Shown here: positions 41,666-50,320 of the stretch, one piece after another | Position numbering within the stretch: position 1 is the stretch's first letter | Layout of the letters: every line of letters begins with the position of its first letter | Source: Halobiforma lacisalsi AJ5 | Lineage (GTDB): Archaea; Halobacteriota; Halobacteria; Halobacteriales; Natrialbaceae | Length of the DNA stretch: 64,000 nucleotides | Direction of reading: 5' to 3' | NCBI RefSeq assembly: GCF_000226975.2 | Contig: NZ_CP019285.1 | Coordinates: 1,798,001 to 1,862,000, forward strand | The notes under the pieces: generated by a model | Database searches by the model: none | The model's input: the letters and a program-made list of their open reading frames with translations, nothing else | Told to the model about the DNA's origin: nothing | Program-made: the position numbers and the translations under genes

Positions 41666-42870
41666 GATCGTTCCTCCGGATCGTTCCGGGTGGGACTGTC
41701 GCGTTCGAACCGGTCATCACGTTCGAATCGGCCGTCACGTTCGAATCGGCCGTCACGCTCGAACCGGTCATCTCGCTCGAGTCGGTCATCACGTTCGAAC
41801 CGGTCATCTCGCTCGAGTCGGTCGCCATGGCCGGTACGGCCGTTCACCTCGTTTCCATCACTCTCCTCGTCTCCGTTTTTGCCTTCGTCGTCACCGATCC
41901 CTAGCCGCGAGCACACCGTCTCGACCTGGTCTCGAACCGCCGGCATCCGCCCTTCCGGGACCAGCGAGAGCGCGCCACCCATCGCCACGCCCTCCTTGGC
42001 CTCGCCGGCGCAGTACCGTTCCATCGCCGTGTGCTCGCGCCGGTCGAAGCCGGGATCGGTCACCGTCAGGTCACAGTCGAGGCGCTTGCAGGTCTCCTCG
42101 AGGCCGTCGGCCGACTCGGAGACGAACGAGGTCGTCGCGATCGTAAGCGTCGCACCGACGCCCGCGTGCCGGAGCAGCGCCGCGACGGCGACCATCTGCG
42201 TGCCGCCGGCAAGCGTCACGTCGGCACCGGATTCGGCGGCACCGGCGGCGATCCCGGCGACCGTCGGCTGGACGGGGTCGCCGACGGCTCGGATCGCCGC
42301 GAGCGGATCGCCCTCGCAATCGCCGGGCGTCAGGTCGCTGGCGGACAGCGCCTCGTCGACGACCCGCCGTTTCCGGTCGATCGGGTTCTCGGGGAGCGAG
42401 GAGGAGACGGTCGCGGGCTCGCCGAGGGCCGTGAGGACGCCGAGGGCGGTCGTCGTCCCGCCGGGAACGGTCTCGCCGATCACGAGTTCGTCGTCCGGCA
42501 GGCTCGATCCGAAGCCGTGTGCGCGGTCGTAGATCGCCGCAGCGTCCGGTACGGCCGACGGTTCGCGGATGTCGGCTCCCGGATCGACGCCGAGGTCGAC
42601 GGTCGCCGCGCCGGTCGGTTCGGCGAGGCCGGCGTCGATCACGGTCGCGTCGAAGCCGACGACCTCGCGGACGGCCCGTGTGATCGCGGCCGGCGTCGGA
42701 CAGCCGCTCGGGCTCACGGGCGTCACGGGCGCGGCCGTCGGCCGGCCGTACTCGAGGATCTCGGCGTCGGCGGGCGGCGTGTGGGCCATCAGCTCCGGCG
42801 ACGCGCCGGCGGCGCTGATGCCGTCGATCAGGGCCGTCTCGGTCGTCCCGGCGACGAGGAGGACGCGCAT
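41662..42870 (-). CDS. cobT: archaeal CobT-like nicotinate-nucleotide phosphoribosyltransferase with repeat tail
   Basis: 402 residues. The core (about 1-335) is the archaeal TIGR00303 type: [82 protein letters not shown]. In bacteria CobT makes alpha-ribazole phosphate; the archaeal group is the functional counterpart by context. The C-terminal 65 residues are acidic, then seven copies of a six-residue unit (mostly DDRFER) coded by an 18-bp tandem repeat. The tail is probably disordered and length-variable. Begins one base after the cobY stop. Confidence 0.85.
   Translation of the reverse strand: MRVLLVAGTTETALIDGISAAGASPELMAHTPPADAEILEYGRPTAAPVTPVSPSGCPTPAAITRAVREVVGFDATVIDAGLAEPTGAATVDLGVDPGADIREPSAVPDAAAIYDRAHGFGSSLPDDELVIGETVPGGTTTALGVLTALGEPATVSSSLPENPIDRKRRVVDEALSASDLTPGDCEGDPLAAIRAVGDPVQPTVAGIAAGAAESGADVTLAGGTQMVAVAALLRHAGVGATLTIATTSFVSESADGLEETCKRLDCDLTVTDPGFDRREHTAMERYCAGEAKEGVAMGGALSLVPEGRMPAVRDQVETVCSRLGIGDDEGKNGDEESDGNEVNGRTGHGDRLERDDRFERDDRLERDDRFERDGRFERDGRFERDDRFERDSPTRNDPEERS
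41701..41826. repeat. 18-bp tandem repeat, seven units, in the 3' end of cobT
   Basis: Units alternate around GTTCGAACCGGTCATCAC and related forms (CTCGAGTCGGTCATC..., GTTCGAATCGGCCGTCAC). They encode D-[DG]-R-[FL]-E-R repeats. Because 18 is a multiple of three, gain or loss of units keeps the frame. The complementary strand is also open across the whole tract. Confidence 0.85.
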
Positions 42871-42871
42871 C

Positions 42872-43531
42872 TCAGCACACCTCCCGGTCGAACCCCTCCT
42901 CGAGGAGGGATTCGGCGACGCGGGCGTCTTCGAGCCGGTTCACGTTGACCGCGAGTCGGGGGTCGTAGCTGACGTGCATGGTATCGTTCTGGTTGGAATT
43001 CGTGTTCGAATTCGTGTTCGTGTTCGGGTTCGAAGTCGAGTTCGAGTCCGAATCGGCATCGCCGACCACGTTGGCTCCGGTCGGCGCGAGGTGGGGAGCC
43101 GCCTCGAGTCGCGAATCGACGCCGACGCCGAGCCGGCGCTTGAGCGCTACGGGCACGGAGACCGTCAGCGAGCCGTCACCCTCGTGGACCGCGAGGACGC
43201 GATCGACGACCTCGGGCGCGAGCAGCGGCAGGTCGGCCGCGACCGACAGTATCGGTGGCGAGATGACTGGCGCCTCGAGGGCCGCGAGGAGGTCCGCGAC
43301 GTAGCCGTCGCCGGGCGTCTCTACCGTCCGGACGCAATCGTCGTCCTCGAGGTGGGCCCGCGTCCCGGGGGCGTTCGGCGAGACCGCGGCGTGGATCGTC
43401 TCGATCTCGCTTTCGGCCAGCGCGGCGACGACGCGGTCGATCATCGGGTCCCCCGCGATCGGGTGCAGAGGCTTCTCGTGGCGGCTCTCGAGGCGGCTCC
43501 CCTTCCCACCACACATCACAAGAGCGTCCAC
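42872..43531 (-). CDS. cobY: adenosylcobinamide-phosphate guanylyltransferase CobY (NTP-transferase fold)
   Basis: 219 residues. The archaeal non-orthologous replacement of CobU; it loads GMP from GTP onto adenosylcobinamide phosphate. [27 protein letters not shown] is the nucleotidyltransferase signature (GGxGxR...EKP), and [15 protein letters not shown] carries the metal-binding aspartate. A 25-residue Asn/Ser/Thr linker (residues about 160-185, [11 protein letters not shown]) is inserted before the C-terminal region, encoded by GTTCGT-like hexamers. It overlaps cobS by 16 bases. Confidence 0.87.
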   Translation of the reverse strand: MDALVMCGGKGSRLESRHEKPLHPIAGDPMIDRVVAALAESEIETIHAAVSPNAPGTRAHLEDDDCVRTVETPGDGYVADLLAALEAPVISPPILSVAADLPLLAPEVVDRVLAVHEGDGSLTVSVPVALKRRLGVGVDSRLEAAPHLAPTGANVVGDADSDSNSTSNPNTNTNSNTNSNQNDTMHVSYDPRLAVNVNRLEDARVAESLLEEGFDREVC

Positions 43532-44274
43532 GCGATCACCCCCGCGTGGACGCCGGCGACGCGTCCGATTTCGTTGGCCGCGCCGAAGATGTCGCCGTTG
43601 ATACCCCCCAGGTTCCGGTTCGCCCAGTACCAGGGGAGAGCGATGCCGGCGACCGCGGCGGGGACGGCGATCGCGCCGGGCCGCGGCCAGCTAAGCGCCG
43701 CGGCCGCGAGGACGACGCCCGCCGGAAGGACGAACGCACTGGGACTCGAGCCGTCCGTGAACTGCCGGCCCATCCCCTCGTAGCTCGCCGCGCCGAAACA
43801 GGCCATCGCGGCCATCCCGAGTTTCGTGCCGACCTCGGCGCCGATCGCGACGCCGACGGCGGCCGTCGTCGGGAGGTCCGCGAGGCCGAGCGCGCCGAGG
43901 CCGAGCGCGACGACGACCAGCGCAACGGCGAGAGCGGCCCCGACGCCGGTCGTCGTGTCTTTCAGCACCTCGCAGCGGCGCTCGAGGCCGCCGTGGACGA
44001 CCGCGGCGTCGCCCAGGTCCGCAACGCCGTCGAGGTGGTGGACCCCCGTTACGGCGTAGACGGCAAGCAGGTAACCAAGCGCGACGGTCGGTCCGGCGAG
44101 CCATCCGGCGGCGAGCAGGGGGACTGCCGCGAGCACGCCGGCCGCGAGGCCGACGACGGGGAAGGCTGCGGGCGTCGTCCGGAAGGCCTCCCAGTCCCCG
44201 TCCCGGTGGGAGACCGGCAGGCGCGTCAGAAAGCCTATCGCGCCCCGGATCGCGCCGGTCCAGCGCCGGATCAT
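43516..44274 (-). CDS. cobS: cobalamin synthase CobS (adenosylcobinamide-GDP ribazoletransferase)
   Basis: 252 residues from ATG 44274 (MIRRWTGAIRGAIGFLTRLP). Polytopic membrane enzyme that joins adenosylcobinamide-GDP to alpha-ribazole. The first block RGAIGFLTRLPVSHRDGDWEAF is typical, and VTGVHHLDGVADLGDA is the family signature with acidic residues for Mg2+. Six to seven hydrophobic segments. It overlaps cbiB by four bases upstream and cobY by 16 bases downstream. No sign of truncation. Confidence 0.92.
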   Translation of the reverse strand: MIRRWTGAIRGAIGFLTRLPVSHRDGDWEAFRTTPAAFPVVGLAAGVLAAVPLLAAGWLAGPTVALGYLLAVYAVTGVHHLDGVADLGDAAVVHGGLERRCEVLKDTTTGVGAALAVALVVVALGLGALGLADLPTTAAVGVAIGAEVGTKLGMAAMACFGAASYEGMGRQFTDGSSPSAFVLPAGVVLAAAALSWPRPGAIAVPAAVAGIALPWYWANRNLGGINGDIFGAANEIGRVAGVHAGVIAWTLL

Positions 44275-45314
44275 GGGCGACCCACCTCCGGCAGCGACGC
44301 TCCCGGCTCCAGGCCGGCCACGAGCGCCACACCGACCGCGACGGCGAGGGCGATGGCGAGGGCGACGGCGACCACCACCGCGACGAGCGCTGCCCGCCGG
44401 ACGAGCGCGACGGCCCGCCGGCCGTCCTCGAGCGTCGGCAGATCGGCCTCGGCGTGCAGGTCGTACGCGTCGCGTTTTCGCAGCCGAACCTCGAGGACGT
44501 GAGCGAGGGTTGCCATCGGCCACCCGGAGTTGGGCGAGGCCGGCCGGCGGGCGTCCGCTCGAGCGCGAGCGACGGCGAGCGGGTCGGCCCCGGCGACGGC
44601 GATCGCGGCCGCGGTAACCCGGGCCGGGACCCACATGACGAGGTCGTCGAGGCGGGCGCTCGCCGTGCCGATCGGCTTCGACGGGTAGCCGAGCATCGAG
44701 TCGAGCGTGTTGACGCCCTTGACCCACGCGGCTGCCGCGGCCGCCGCGGGCAGCGACAGCGGCGCGAGGACGGCGAAGGGGAGCAGGGTCGCGATCAGGC
44801 CGTCGGAGAGGTTCTCCGCGGCGCTCTCGACCGCGGCGCTCCGGAGTTCCGCCGGCGAGAGCGCCGACGTGTCCCGGCCGACCAGTCCGCGAACGCGTTC
44901 CCGCGCGGTATCGAGGTCACCCTCGGCCTCGGCCCCGCCCTCCGTGGCCGCGAGGACTTCCCCGGTCAACTCGAGCAGCGAGCGCAGGCTGGTCGCGGTA
45001 AAGAGGACGAGGCCGGCGACGGCCGCGCCGGCGAGCGGGTGGAGGTAGCTCGCCCCCAGGACGACACCGGCGGCGACGGCCGCGGGAACCAGCGGCGCGA
45101 ATAGCGCGATCCCGACGCCGACCAGTCGCTGGCCGGTCGGCGAGTCGGTCCACTCCCGGTCGAGCGCACCCACGAGCTTCCCGAACCAGGCGACCGGATG
45201 GGCGGCGGTCGGCGGCTCCCCGACCAGCGGATCGAGGACGAACGCGAGCGCGAACGCGACCACGACCGTCGTCACCGTCACGGCCGCGTCACCCCGCCCC
45301 CCCGCTCGAGTCAT
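44271..45314 (-). CDS. cbiB: adenosylcobinamide-phosphate synthase CbiB
   Basis: 347-residue membrane protein that amidates adenosylcobyric acid with aminopropanol phosphate. FVLDPLVGEPPTAAHPVAWFGKLV is the N-terminal signature, RSAAVESAAENLSDGLIATL and WVKGVNTLDSMLGYPSKP are the conserved central motifs, and SPNSGWPMATLAHVL the C-terminal one. About five membrane segments, with an extra hydrophobic helix near the C-terminus. The ATG at 45314 lies 26 bases inside the HAD gene; a later GTG could also serve. Confidence 0.9.
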   Translation of the reverse strand: MTRAGGRGDAAVTVTTVVVAFALAFVLDPLVGEPPTAAHPVAWFGKLVGALDREWTDSPTGQRLVGVGIALFAPLVPAAVAAGVVLGASYLHPLAGAAVAGLVLFTATSLRSLLELTGEVLAATEGGAEAEGDLDTARERVRGLVGRDTSALSPAELRSAAVESAAENLSDGLIATLLPFAVLAPLSLPAAAAAAAWVKGVNTLDSMLGYPSKPIGTASARLDDLVMWVPARVTAAAIAVAGADPLAVARARADARRPASPNSGWPMATLAHVLEVRLRKRDAYDLHAEADLPTLEDGRRAVALVRRAALVAVVVAVALAIALAVAVGVALVAGLEPGASLPEVGRP

Positions 45315-45939
45315 CCTCGAGCAGCTCCGCGAGTCGGTCGGGAACCGCCGCGAGCGGCGTCTCCTCCAGGACGATCGCCCGGCCGCCGACTCCCTCGATC
45401 CCGCCGTCGGTTCGCGGGTCGTCGCCGACGTGGATCAATTCCTCGGGGGCGACGCCGAGTTCGTCCGCCGTCTGCTCGAAGATCTCCGGAGACGGTTTGC
45501 GCCAGCCACAGGCGACGCTCGAGACGACGGCGTCGAAGTCGTCGCGCGAGAAGTCGGACCTCACGAGCGTCCGGCCGACGAGTTCTGGCACGCTGCAGTT
45601 CGAACAGAGGGCGACGGGGCCGTGCTCCCGGGCGGCCTCGAGAGCCTCCCGCGCGCCGTCCCGGGTTTCGACGGCGGGGTCGAACGCCGAGACGACCGCC
45701 CGCCGCGGGACGTTGCCGGAAGGGTGAACACCGCGGCTCGCGAGCGCGCGGGCGACGTGGGCGTGCAGCGGCACCTCGGCACCCTCGGGCGCGTCGACGT
45801 GGGGTTCGCGGTAGGCGTCGCTCCAGTCGTCCGGGACGTCGACGCCGCGGTCCGCCAGGGCGTCGGCGACGGTCGCGGCGGGATCGTCGGGAGTGTCGGC
45901 GGACACGAGCGTGCCGAAGAGATCGAACGAAACTGCCAC
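45289..45939 (-). CDS. HAD-superfamily hydrolase, first gene of the cobalamin operon
   Basis: 216 residues. VSFDLFGTLVSAD has the HAD motif I, with an FDLFGT variant in which the nucleophile is Asp6 and the second acidic position (DxD) is replaced (D-L-F). CSNCSVPELV is motif II (Ser), RKPSPEIFEQT the motif III lysine and LIHVGDDPRTD motif IV. A helical cap lies between motifs I and II. It overlaps cbiB by 26 bases, so it is part of the operon. A phosphatase for a cobalamin intermediate (alpha-ribazole phosphate, for example) is an attractive but unproven guess. Confidence 0.85.
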   Translation of the reverse strand: MAVSFDLFGTLVSADTPDDPAATVADALADRGVDVPDDWSDAYREPHVDAPEGAEVPLHAHVARALASRGVHPSGNVPRRAVVSAFDPAVETRDGAREALEAAREHGPVALCSNCSVPELVGRTLVRSDFSRDDFDAVVSSVACGWRKPSPEIFEQTADELGVAPEELIHVGDDPRTDGGIEGVGGRAIVLEETPLAAVPDRLAELLEDDSSGGAG

Positions 45940-46021
45940 GTACGTGTGACTAGCGCAACTGAACTTTAGGTTCGCGGTTCGCCCCGGTCCGCCGCCGGCG
46001 AACTGCGAGGGTCGATTCGCG

Positions 46022-47233
46022 TTACTCGAGGCGAACGACGTTCGACTCGAGGTCGCGCGGATAGTAGGTGAGCCACTCGATCCCGTCCTCGGTGACGGCG
46101 ATCGTATCGGAGTGGCGGTAGCCGTAGGTCTCCGTGTAGATGCCCGGTTCGATCGTCCAGACGTGACCGGGTTGCATCAGGGCGTCCTCCTCGTCGTACT
46201 CCGTGTGTTCGCTCTCGCAGTGGTCGCCCCAGCCCTCGTCGATGTACGGCGGCTCGTGGCCGCCCATGCCGATGTTGTGTCCGACGTGGTGCTGGGCGAG
46301 GTCGGCGACGCCCTGTTCCTCGAAGTACGCCTCGACTGCCCGGTCGACGGCCGCGATCGGCACGCCCGGCCCGAGTTCGTCGATCGCGATCTCCTGGGCT
46401 TCCTTCATGAGTTCGAAGTAGTGGACCTGCTCGTCGCTCGGCTCGCCGACGAACATCGTGCGCTCGAGTTCGGAGTAGTAGCCGTCGACGTTCGCGCTCG
46501 CGCCCGTCACGAGGACGTCGCCCTCCTCGAGTCGCCGGTTCGCGGTGTGGCCGTGCGGGAGTCGGGTTTGCTCGCCCGTGATGTAGCCCGCGTGGACCGG
46601 CCCGTCGCCACGGGTGCGCGCGACGTACTGGTCTCCCAGGGTGTCGAGCATCGCCCGCGAGGCCTCCATCGACGCACGCTGGCTCACCGTCGCCGGGTGA
46701 GCCCCGGGTTCGGTGTGGTCCGCGAGATAGCGGTGTCCGAGGTTCGCCCACTTGGCGGACTCGCGGATCAGGTCGAGTTCGGCGTCGGACTTCTCCCAGC
46801 GCATCCGGCTCACCCAGTTCTGAGTCTCGACCTCGAAGAACTCCGACAGCGCCGGCCCCTGGTAGCCCATCGTCCCCGGTGCGCCGTCGGCGTCGGCCGC
46901 GACGCTTTCCGCGCCGAGGTCCTCGAGCATCCCGACTGCAGTCCGGATCGGCTCGCCGCCGGGGTAGTCCCGGTAGTGGTGGACGGCGTCGATCCGCGGG
47001 TTCGGCTCGACCCGCTCGACCTCGAGCCGCGGGACCGTGATCTCGACTCGCCCGTCGGTGACCGCAAGGACGACGGGCCGTTCGGTCTGGATGTGGTCGA
47101 AGCCGGTGAGATACTCGATGCTCGTCGCGCCGAACCAGACGCCCGCGTCGGCGGCGGCATCGGTCTCGACGAGTCGGTCGCGGACTGCGGCGAGGCGCGT
47201 TCGGAACTCCTCGGCCGGAAGCTGTGTAGACAT
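46022..47233 (-). CDS. M24-fold ('pita-bread') hydrolase with altered metal ligands
   Basis: 403 residues with a creatinase N-domain (about 1-150) and a C-terminal pita-bread domain (about 165-400). Compared with Xaa-Pro aminopeptidase, the first ligand Asp (DAG) is VTGAS, the second (SD-x-TRT) is SELERT and the last Glu (R-x-ED) is RHSDT. The His (HHVGHNIGMGGHEPP) and the first Glu (WTIEPGIY) remain. Three of five ligands are changed, so a metal-free creatinase- or ectoine-hydrolase-like activity is more plausible than a dinuclear peptidase. Databases would likely label it an aminopeptidase. Confidence 0.85.
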   Translation of the reverse strand: MSTQLPAEEFRTRLAAVRDRLVETDAAADAGVWFGATSIEYLTGFDHIQTERPVVLAVTDGRVEITVPRLEVERVEPNPRIDAVHHYRDYPGGEPIRTAVGMLEDLGAESVAADADGAPGTMGYQGPALSEFFEVETQNWVSRMRWEKSDAELDLIRESAKWANLGHRYLADHTEPGAHPATVSQRASMEASRAMLDTLGDQYVARTRGDGPVHAGYITGEQTRLPHGHTANRRLEEGDVLVTGASANVDGYYSELERTMFVGEPSDEQVHYFELMKEAQEIAIDELGPGVPIAAVDRAVEAYFEEQGVADLAQHHVGHNIGMGGHEPPYIDEGWGDHCESEHTEYDEEDALMQPGHVWTIEPGIYTETYGYRHSDTIAVTEDGIEWLTYYPRDLESNVVRLE

Positions 47234-47381
47234 ACGAGTAACGAGGACGGACGGGCACCAAAAGCGTTCAGGAGGGTGCCGGGCGCTGCCGGTTCTCGAT
47301 CCGTTCGCGACCGCCGGATCTTCGCCCCCTTTGGACGGAGTTGTGCATAGCCCTTTCCGGACTCCACCGGAGGAACCCCGT

Positions 47382-47912
47382 ATGTTCGATCGACTACCGC
47401 TCCCCGCCCGCTCGACCGTACTGCGACCGAGGTTGCCCCGTTCCGTGGGAGTCGCGTCCGTCCTCGAGCGGCTAGTGAAACGGCTCGGTCTCGGGGACTA
47501 TCTCGATGCTGGTGGGTGGACCGACGACACTCGGACCGACACGGCCGAATCCTCGGATGAGACCAATACGGACCTCGACCCTGACCCGAACTCCGACGAT
47601 TCTACCGACGACGCCGAAGCCCCGGCCAGGACCGCTGCCGTGCTCGACCCCGAGAGCGCTCCCACCAGCCGCGGCGAAATCCTCGAGTACGGCCTCTCGC
47701 CGGCCGAGTACGTTCGCCTCGTCCTCGAGGCGAACGACGGCTGGGTACCTCAGCGGCGGTTCGTCGAGACCTACGGCTGGTCGCCGTCGACGATCGGTCG
47801 ACTCCTCTCGGATCTGGAAGAGGAGGGCGTAATCTCTCGGTACGAACGTGTCCGACGAAAGATCGTCTGTCTCCCGGCGGTCGAACTGCCGTCGTACGAG
47901 CGGGGTCAGTGA
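47382..47912 (+). CDS. winged-helix DNA-binding protein with Shine-Dalgarno start
   Basis: 176 residues from ATG 47382 (MFDRLPLPARSTVLRP). Residues 1-100 are basic then acidic/Thr-rich and probably disordered. Residues about 105-175 form a winged helix: LSPAEYVRLVLEANDGWVPQRRFVETYGWSPSTIGRLLSDLEEEGVISRYERVRRKIVCLP. This is the MarR-like domain common in haloarchaeal membrane-associated regulators, but no TM segment is visible. GGAGG eight bases before the ATG is a clear Shine-Dalgarno sequence, unusual among its leaderless neighbours. Confidence 0.78.
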   Translation: MFDRLPLPARSTVLRPRLPRSVGVASVLERLVKRLGLGDYLDAGGWTDDTRTDTAESSDETNTDLDPDPNSDDSTDDAEAPARTAAVLDPESAPTSRGEILEYGLSPAEYVRLVLEANDGWVPQRRFVETYGWSPSTIGRLLSDLEEEGVISRYERVRRKIVCLPAVELPSYERGQ

Positions 47913-48046
47913 GTCGGCGGCGGTCCCGGGAGTCGCCGGTCGCGGATCGGCGGTCGACCCGTGGAGAAAAAAGGAACCGAGCCGTGATCGCGATTCCGGA
48001 CCCGCGATCCGATCGACGGCGCGGGGCGCCGTCCGTCTTCGGCCGA

Positions 48047-48658
48047 TCAGTCCAGGCGCGCGAACGCCAGGTTGCCCGAGATGTTCTTGATGTAGATGTC
48101 GACCACGTCCCCCTCCTCCGCGCCGGGGACGAAGATCGTGTACTCGCCTTTCTCGGCGACGCCGTCGCCCTTGCGGCCGGTGCCGGTGATCTCGACGGTG
48201 TACGTTTCGCCCTCTTCGACGGCTTCTGCCTGCTGTTCCTGCCCGCTGCTCGTCGAGCGTTTCGTGACCGGGCGGAAGGCCCCACAGGCATCACAGCGCA
48301 GCATCGGAGTACGGTCCTCGCGGACGAGGCGGGTGTCCGGGAGGCCACACTCCGAACACAGGACGTACTCGTCGACGTAGGCGTCGACGGCGGCATCGAA
48401 GTCCTGCTGGGAGAAGGTCCCGTTGTACCGGGCACGGCCGTCGTCGAGTTTGCCGCTGGTCCCGAGTTCGCGCTGGATGAACCGGTGGACGTGCTCCGTC
48501 TCACGCGAAAGGACGTCGGCGATATCGTCGACGTTCTTGAACCGGGTAAACGCACCGTCCTTCTGGACCTCGGCGTCCGGGATCTGTAACCGCTGTTCGT
48601 CGCCCCCGATGTCGGGGACGTCTTCCATCGCTCGGTCGAGACTCGATTCGTAATCCAT
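48047..48658 (-). CDS. translation initiation factor aIF2 beta subunit with TRAM tail
   Basis: 203 residues. Beta subunit of the heterotrimeric factor that brings Met-tRNAi to the ribosome. The core has FKNVDDIADVLSRETEHVHRFIQRELGTSGKL, and the zinc ribbon is LCSECGLPDTRLVREDRTPMLRCDACGA (CxxC...CxxC). A C-terminal TRAM domain (about 145-203: EEGETYTVEITGTGRKGDGVAEKGEYTIFV...) is fused. This beta-TRAM fusion is a known haloarchaeal arrangement. A complete protein by length. It precedes the DUF5789-type gene's 3' end on the same strand. Confidence 0.92.
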   Translation of the reverse strand: MDYESSLDRAMEDVPDIGGDEQRLQIPDAEVQKDGAFTRFKNVDDIADVLSRETEHVHRFIQRELGTSGKLDDGRARYNGTFSQQDFDAAVDAYVDEYVLCSECGLPDTRLVREDRTPMLRCDACGAFRPVTKRSTSSGQEQQAEAVEEGETYTVEITGTGRKGDGVAEKGEYTIFVPGAEEGDVVDIYIKNISGNLAFARLD

Positions 48659-48789
48659 ACGCGAACGAAGACGATGGGAACGTAAATCGGTTCTGCTATC
48701 ACTGTCCGCCCGCCCGCGAGCGGTTGTGGCCCGTCCGCTCGAGGGGGGAATACGGACTCGAGGGCGGAAACCGCCCTTCGTTCGAACGG

Positions 48790-49194
48790 TCAGTACGTAC
48801 TGCTGCCGCTCTCGCCCAGCGACCCCTGCTTTTCCTCGTCGAGTTCTCCGAGATCGCGTTCGGGGTTCGCCTCGTGGCGGTCGCCGGCCTCGCCCGTGAT
48901 CTCGCCGTAGACTGCCTCTCGCACCTCTTCGGGCGAGTCGTACTGTTCGCCGACGAGCCGGTCGAAGACGCTGCCCAGCGACTCCGTCTCGTTCGGCATG
49001 TCGATCGGCTCGTTGCCGTACTCGGCGGCGATCTCCTCGCTGGTGATCGGATACTCGAGTTCGCCGAGGTGGGACTCGACCTCCTCGAGGATCGATTCGG
49101 TCTGTTCGGCACGGGCCGATTTCCGCTGCTCGGCACTGTCCTGTGCTCGGTCTCGGTCCCGGTCCCGCTCGCGACCTGAATCGTTACCGCTCAT
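48790..49194 (-). CDS. DUF5789-type haloarchaeal protein
   Basis: 134 residues. The N-terminus is a run of Arg/Asp dipeptides (RERDRDRDRAQD), followed by a helix TESILEEVESHLGELEYPITSEEIAAEYG and SVFDRLVGEQYDSPEEVREAVYGEI. The LxxLxYPxTxEEIxAxYGxxxI pattern is how I recognise this haloarchaeal family; its role is unknown, though it is common. Acidic tail. The first 20 residues are low-complexity and probably not conserved. Confidence 0.75.
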   Translation of the reverse strand: MSGNDSGRERDRDRDRAQDSAEQRKSARAEQTESILEEVESHLGELEYPITSEEIAAEYGNEPIDMPNETESLGSVFDRLVGEQYDSPEEVREAVYGEITGEAGDRHEANPERDLGELDEEKQGSLGESGSSTY

Positions 49195-49780
49195 GGGGGT
49201 GAGTTCCCTGACCCGGCGGAAAAGGAACTGGCTGGCGCTTGCCGGGAGTCGCCGACATCGGTCGCCTGTCGGCCTTCGACCTCGAAGCGTCGGATCCGTC
49301 GTTTGCCCCCGTCCACCGACTTATCCTGACGGACGGGGATATACGGCTGCTGGCGGTAGCGTAACCACCACACCATCACCATCACCATCACCACCCCCCT
49401 ACCAGCTACCGCTGGCATCGTTTCTCCCGCGTTCTCGAGCGGGAACGCAGGTACGTCCAGCGCGGCTACGGGAGTCGACAGCCGGACTCGAGGGCCGATC
49501 GCGCCGCGTCAGCCCGTGATCCGTCCCCACACCTTTGACTGGCTTGCACACTGTCCAGCGACAGTTTATGTGTCCGGAGTACCAACTGAACACCGACCCT
49601 GGTAGGTGGCGCGTTGCCCGACGGCTACCTCTTTTCCAGGGTCGCTCCGGTCGTTCGAGAGCGGCGCTGCCATGTCTCAGCCCTGCGACCGCCCGTACTC
49701 GTCCGATCACGCTTCCGGTCGCTTCCAGGGCGACGAGAACAGGGTACAGCTACTTGTAGGAGGCAAGACAGTATCTCGAT
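49195..49780. other. 586-bp intergenic region
   Basis: No convincing gene on either strand. It holds a short CACCAT-type microsatellite (about 49368-49392) and a 6-bp inverted repeat ACTGTC/GACAGT with a four-base loop (49550-49565), followed by TTTATG, which may be part of the universal stress protein promoter. GGAGG at about 49768-49772 lies roughly ten bases before that gene's ATG. Confidence 0.45.
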
Positions 49781-50230
49781 ATGGTAATACTTGCTGCTGT
49801 AGACGAAAGCGAACGCGCGAAAGACGTCGCCGAAACCGCCTACGACCTCGCTGCGGCCTACGACGACACGCTCGTCCCGTTCCACGCGATCCCGAACGAG
49901 GAATATAGCGCACACAAAGCGTCACTGGAGGGAATTCCCGGTATGCAGGATCTCTCTATCAGCCAGGAGGAAGACAGCGCCAAGGAGTTCGCGAGGAAGA
50001 TCGTCCTCGAGAGCGTCGACGACGTCGACCTCGACAGGATCCAGCCGGAGGGACGCGTCGGGGACGTTACCGAAAGTATCCTCTCCCGGGCGGACTCGCT
50101 CGAGCCCCGGTATCTGGTCATCGGCGGTCGCCGACTCTCGCCGACGGGCAAAGCGCTGTTCGGAAACACGACACAGCAGGTGCTGTTGAACGCCGACTGC
50201 CCCGTGGTCACCCTCATGGACGACGAGTAA
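49781..50230 (+). CDS. universal stress protein (UspA family)
   Basis: 149 residues. MVILAAVDESERAKDVAETAYDLAAAYDD opens the fold, with the ATP-contacting Asp after beta-1. The C-terminal nucleotide motif is variant: YLVIGGRRLSPTGKALFGNTTQQVLLNADCPVVTL, with Asn instead of Ser/Thr after the last glycine. The spacing G-x2-S-x-TG-x4-FGN still suits ATP binding. Single domain, free-standing. It lies just upstream of two diverged intergenic elements. Many haloarchaea hold dozens of such paralogues. Confidence 0.9.
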   Translation: MVILAAVDESERAKDVAETAYDLAAAYDDTLVPFHAIPNEEYSAHKASLEGIPGMQDLSISQEEDSAKEFARKIVLESVDDVDLDRIQPEGRVGDVTESILSRADSLEPRYLVIGGRRLSPTGKALFGNTTQQVLLNADCPVVTLMDDE

Positions 50231-50320
50231 ACCGTCGGTTCGCGGTCGACCACTGTGTCGGTCCGATTTTTCGAGCCACAAACGCCACGCACGGTGATTC
50301 CCCGGACGCGTTCGTAGACG

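Noticed and set aside
49368-49396. His-tag-like CACCAT repeats
   Set aside because: A microsatellite in a non-coding region. It is not in frame with any convincing gene, so it is not a vector artefact or protein tag that I can support.
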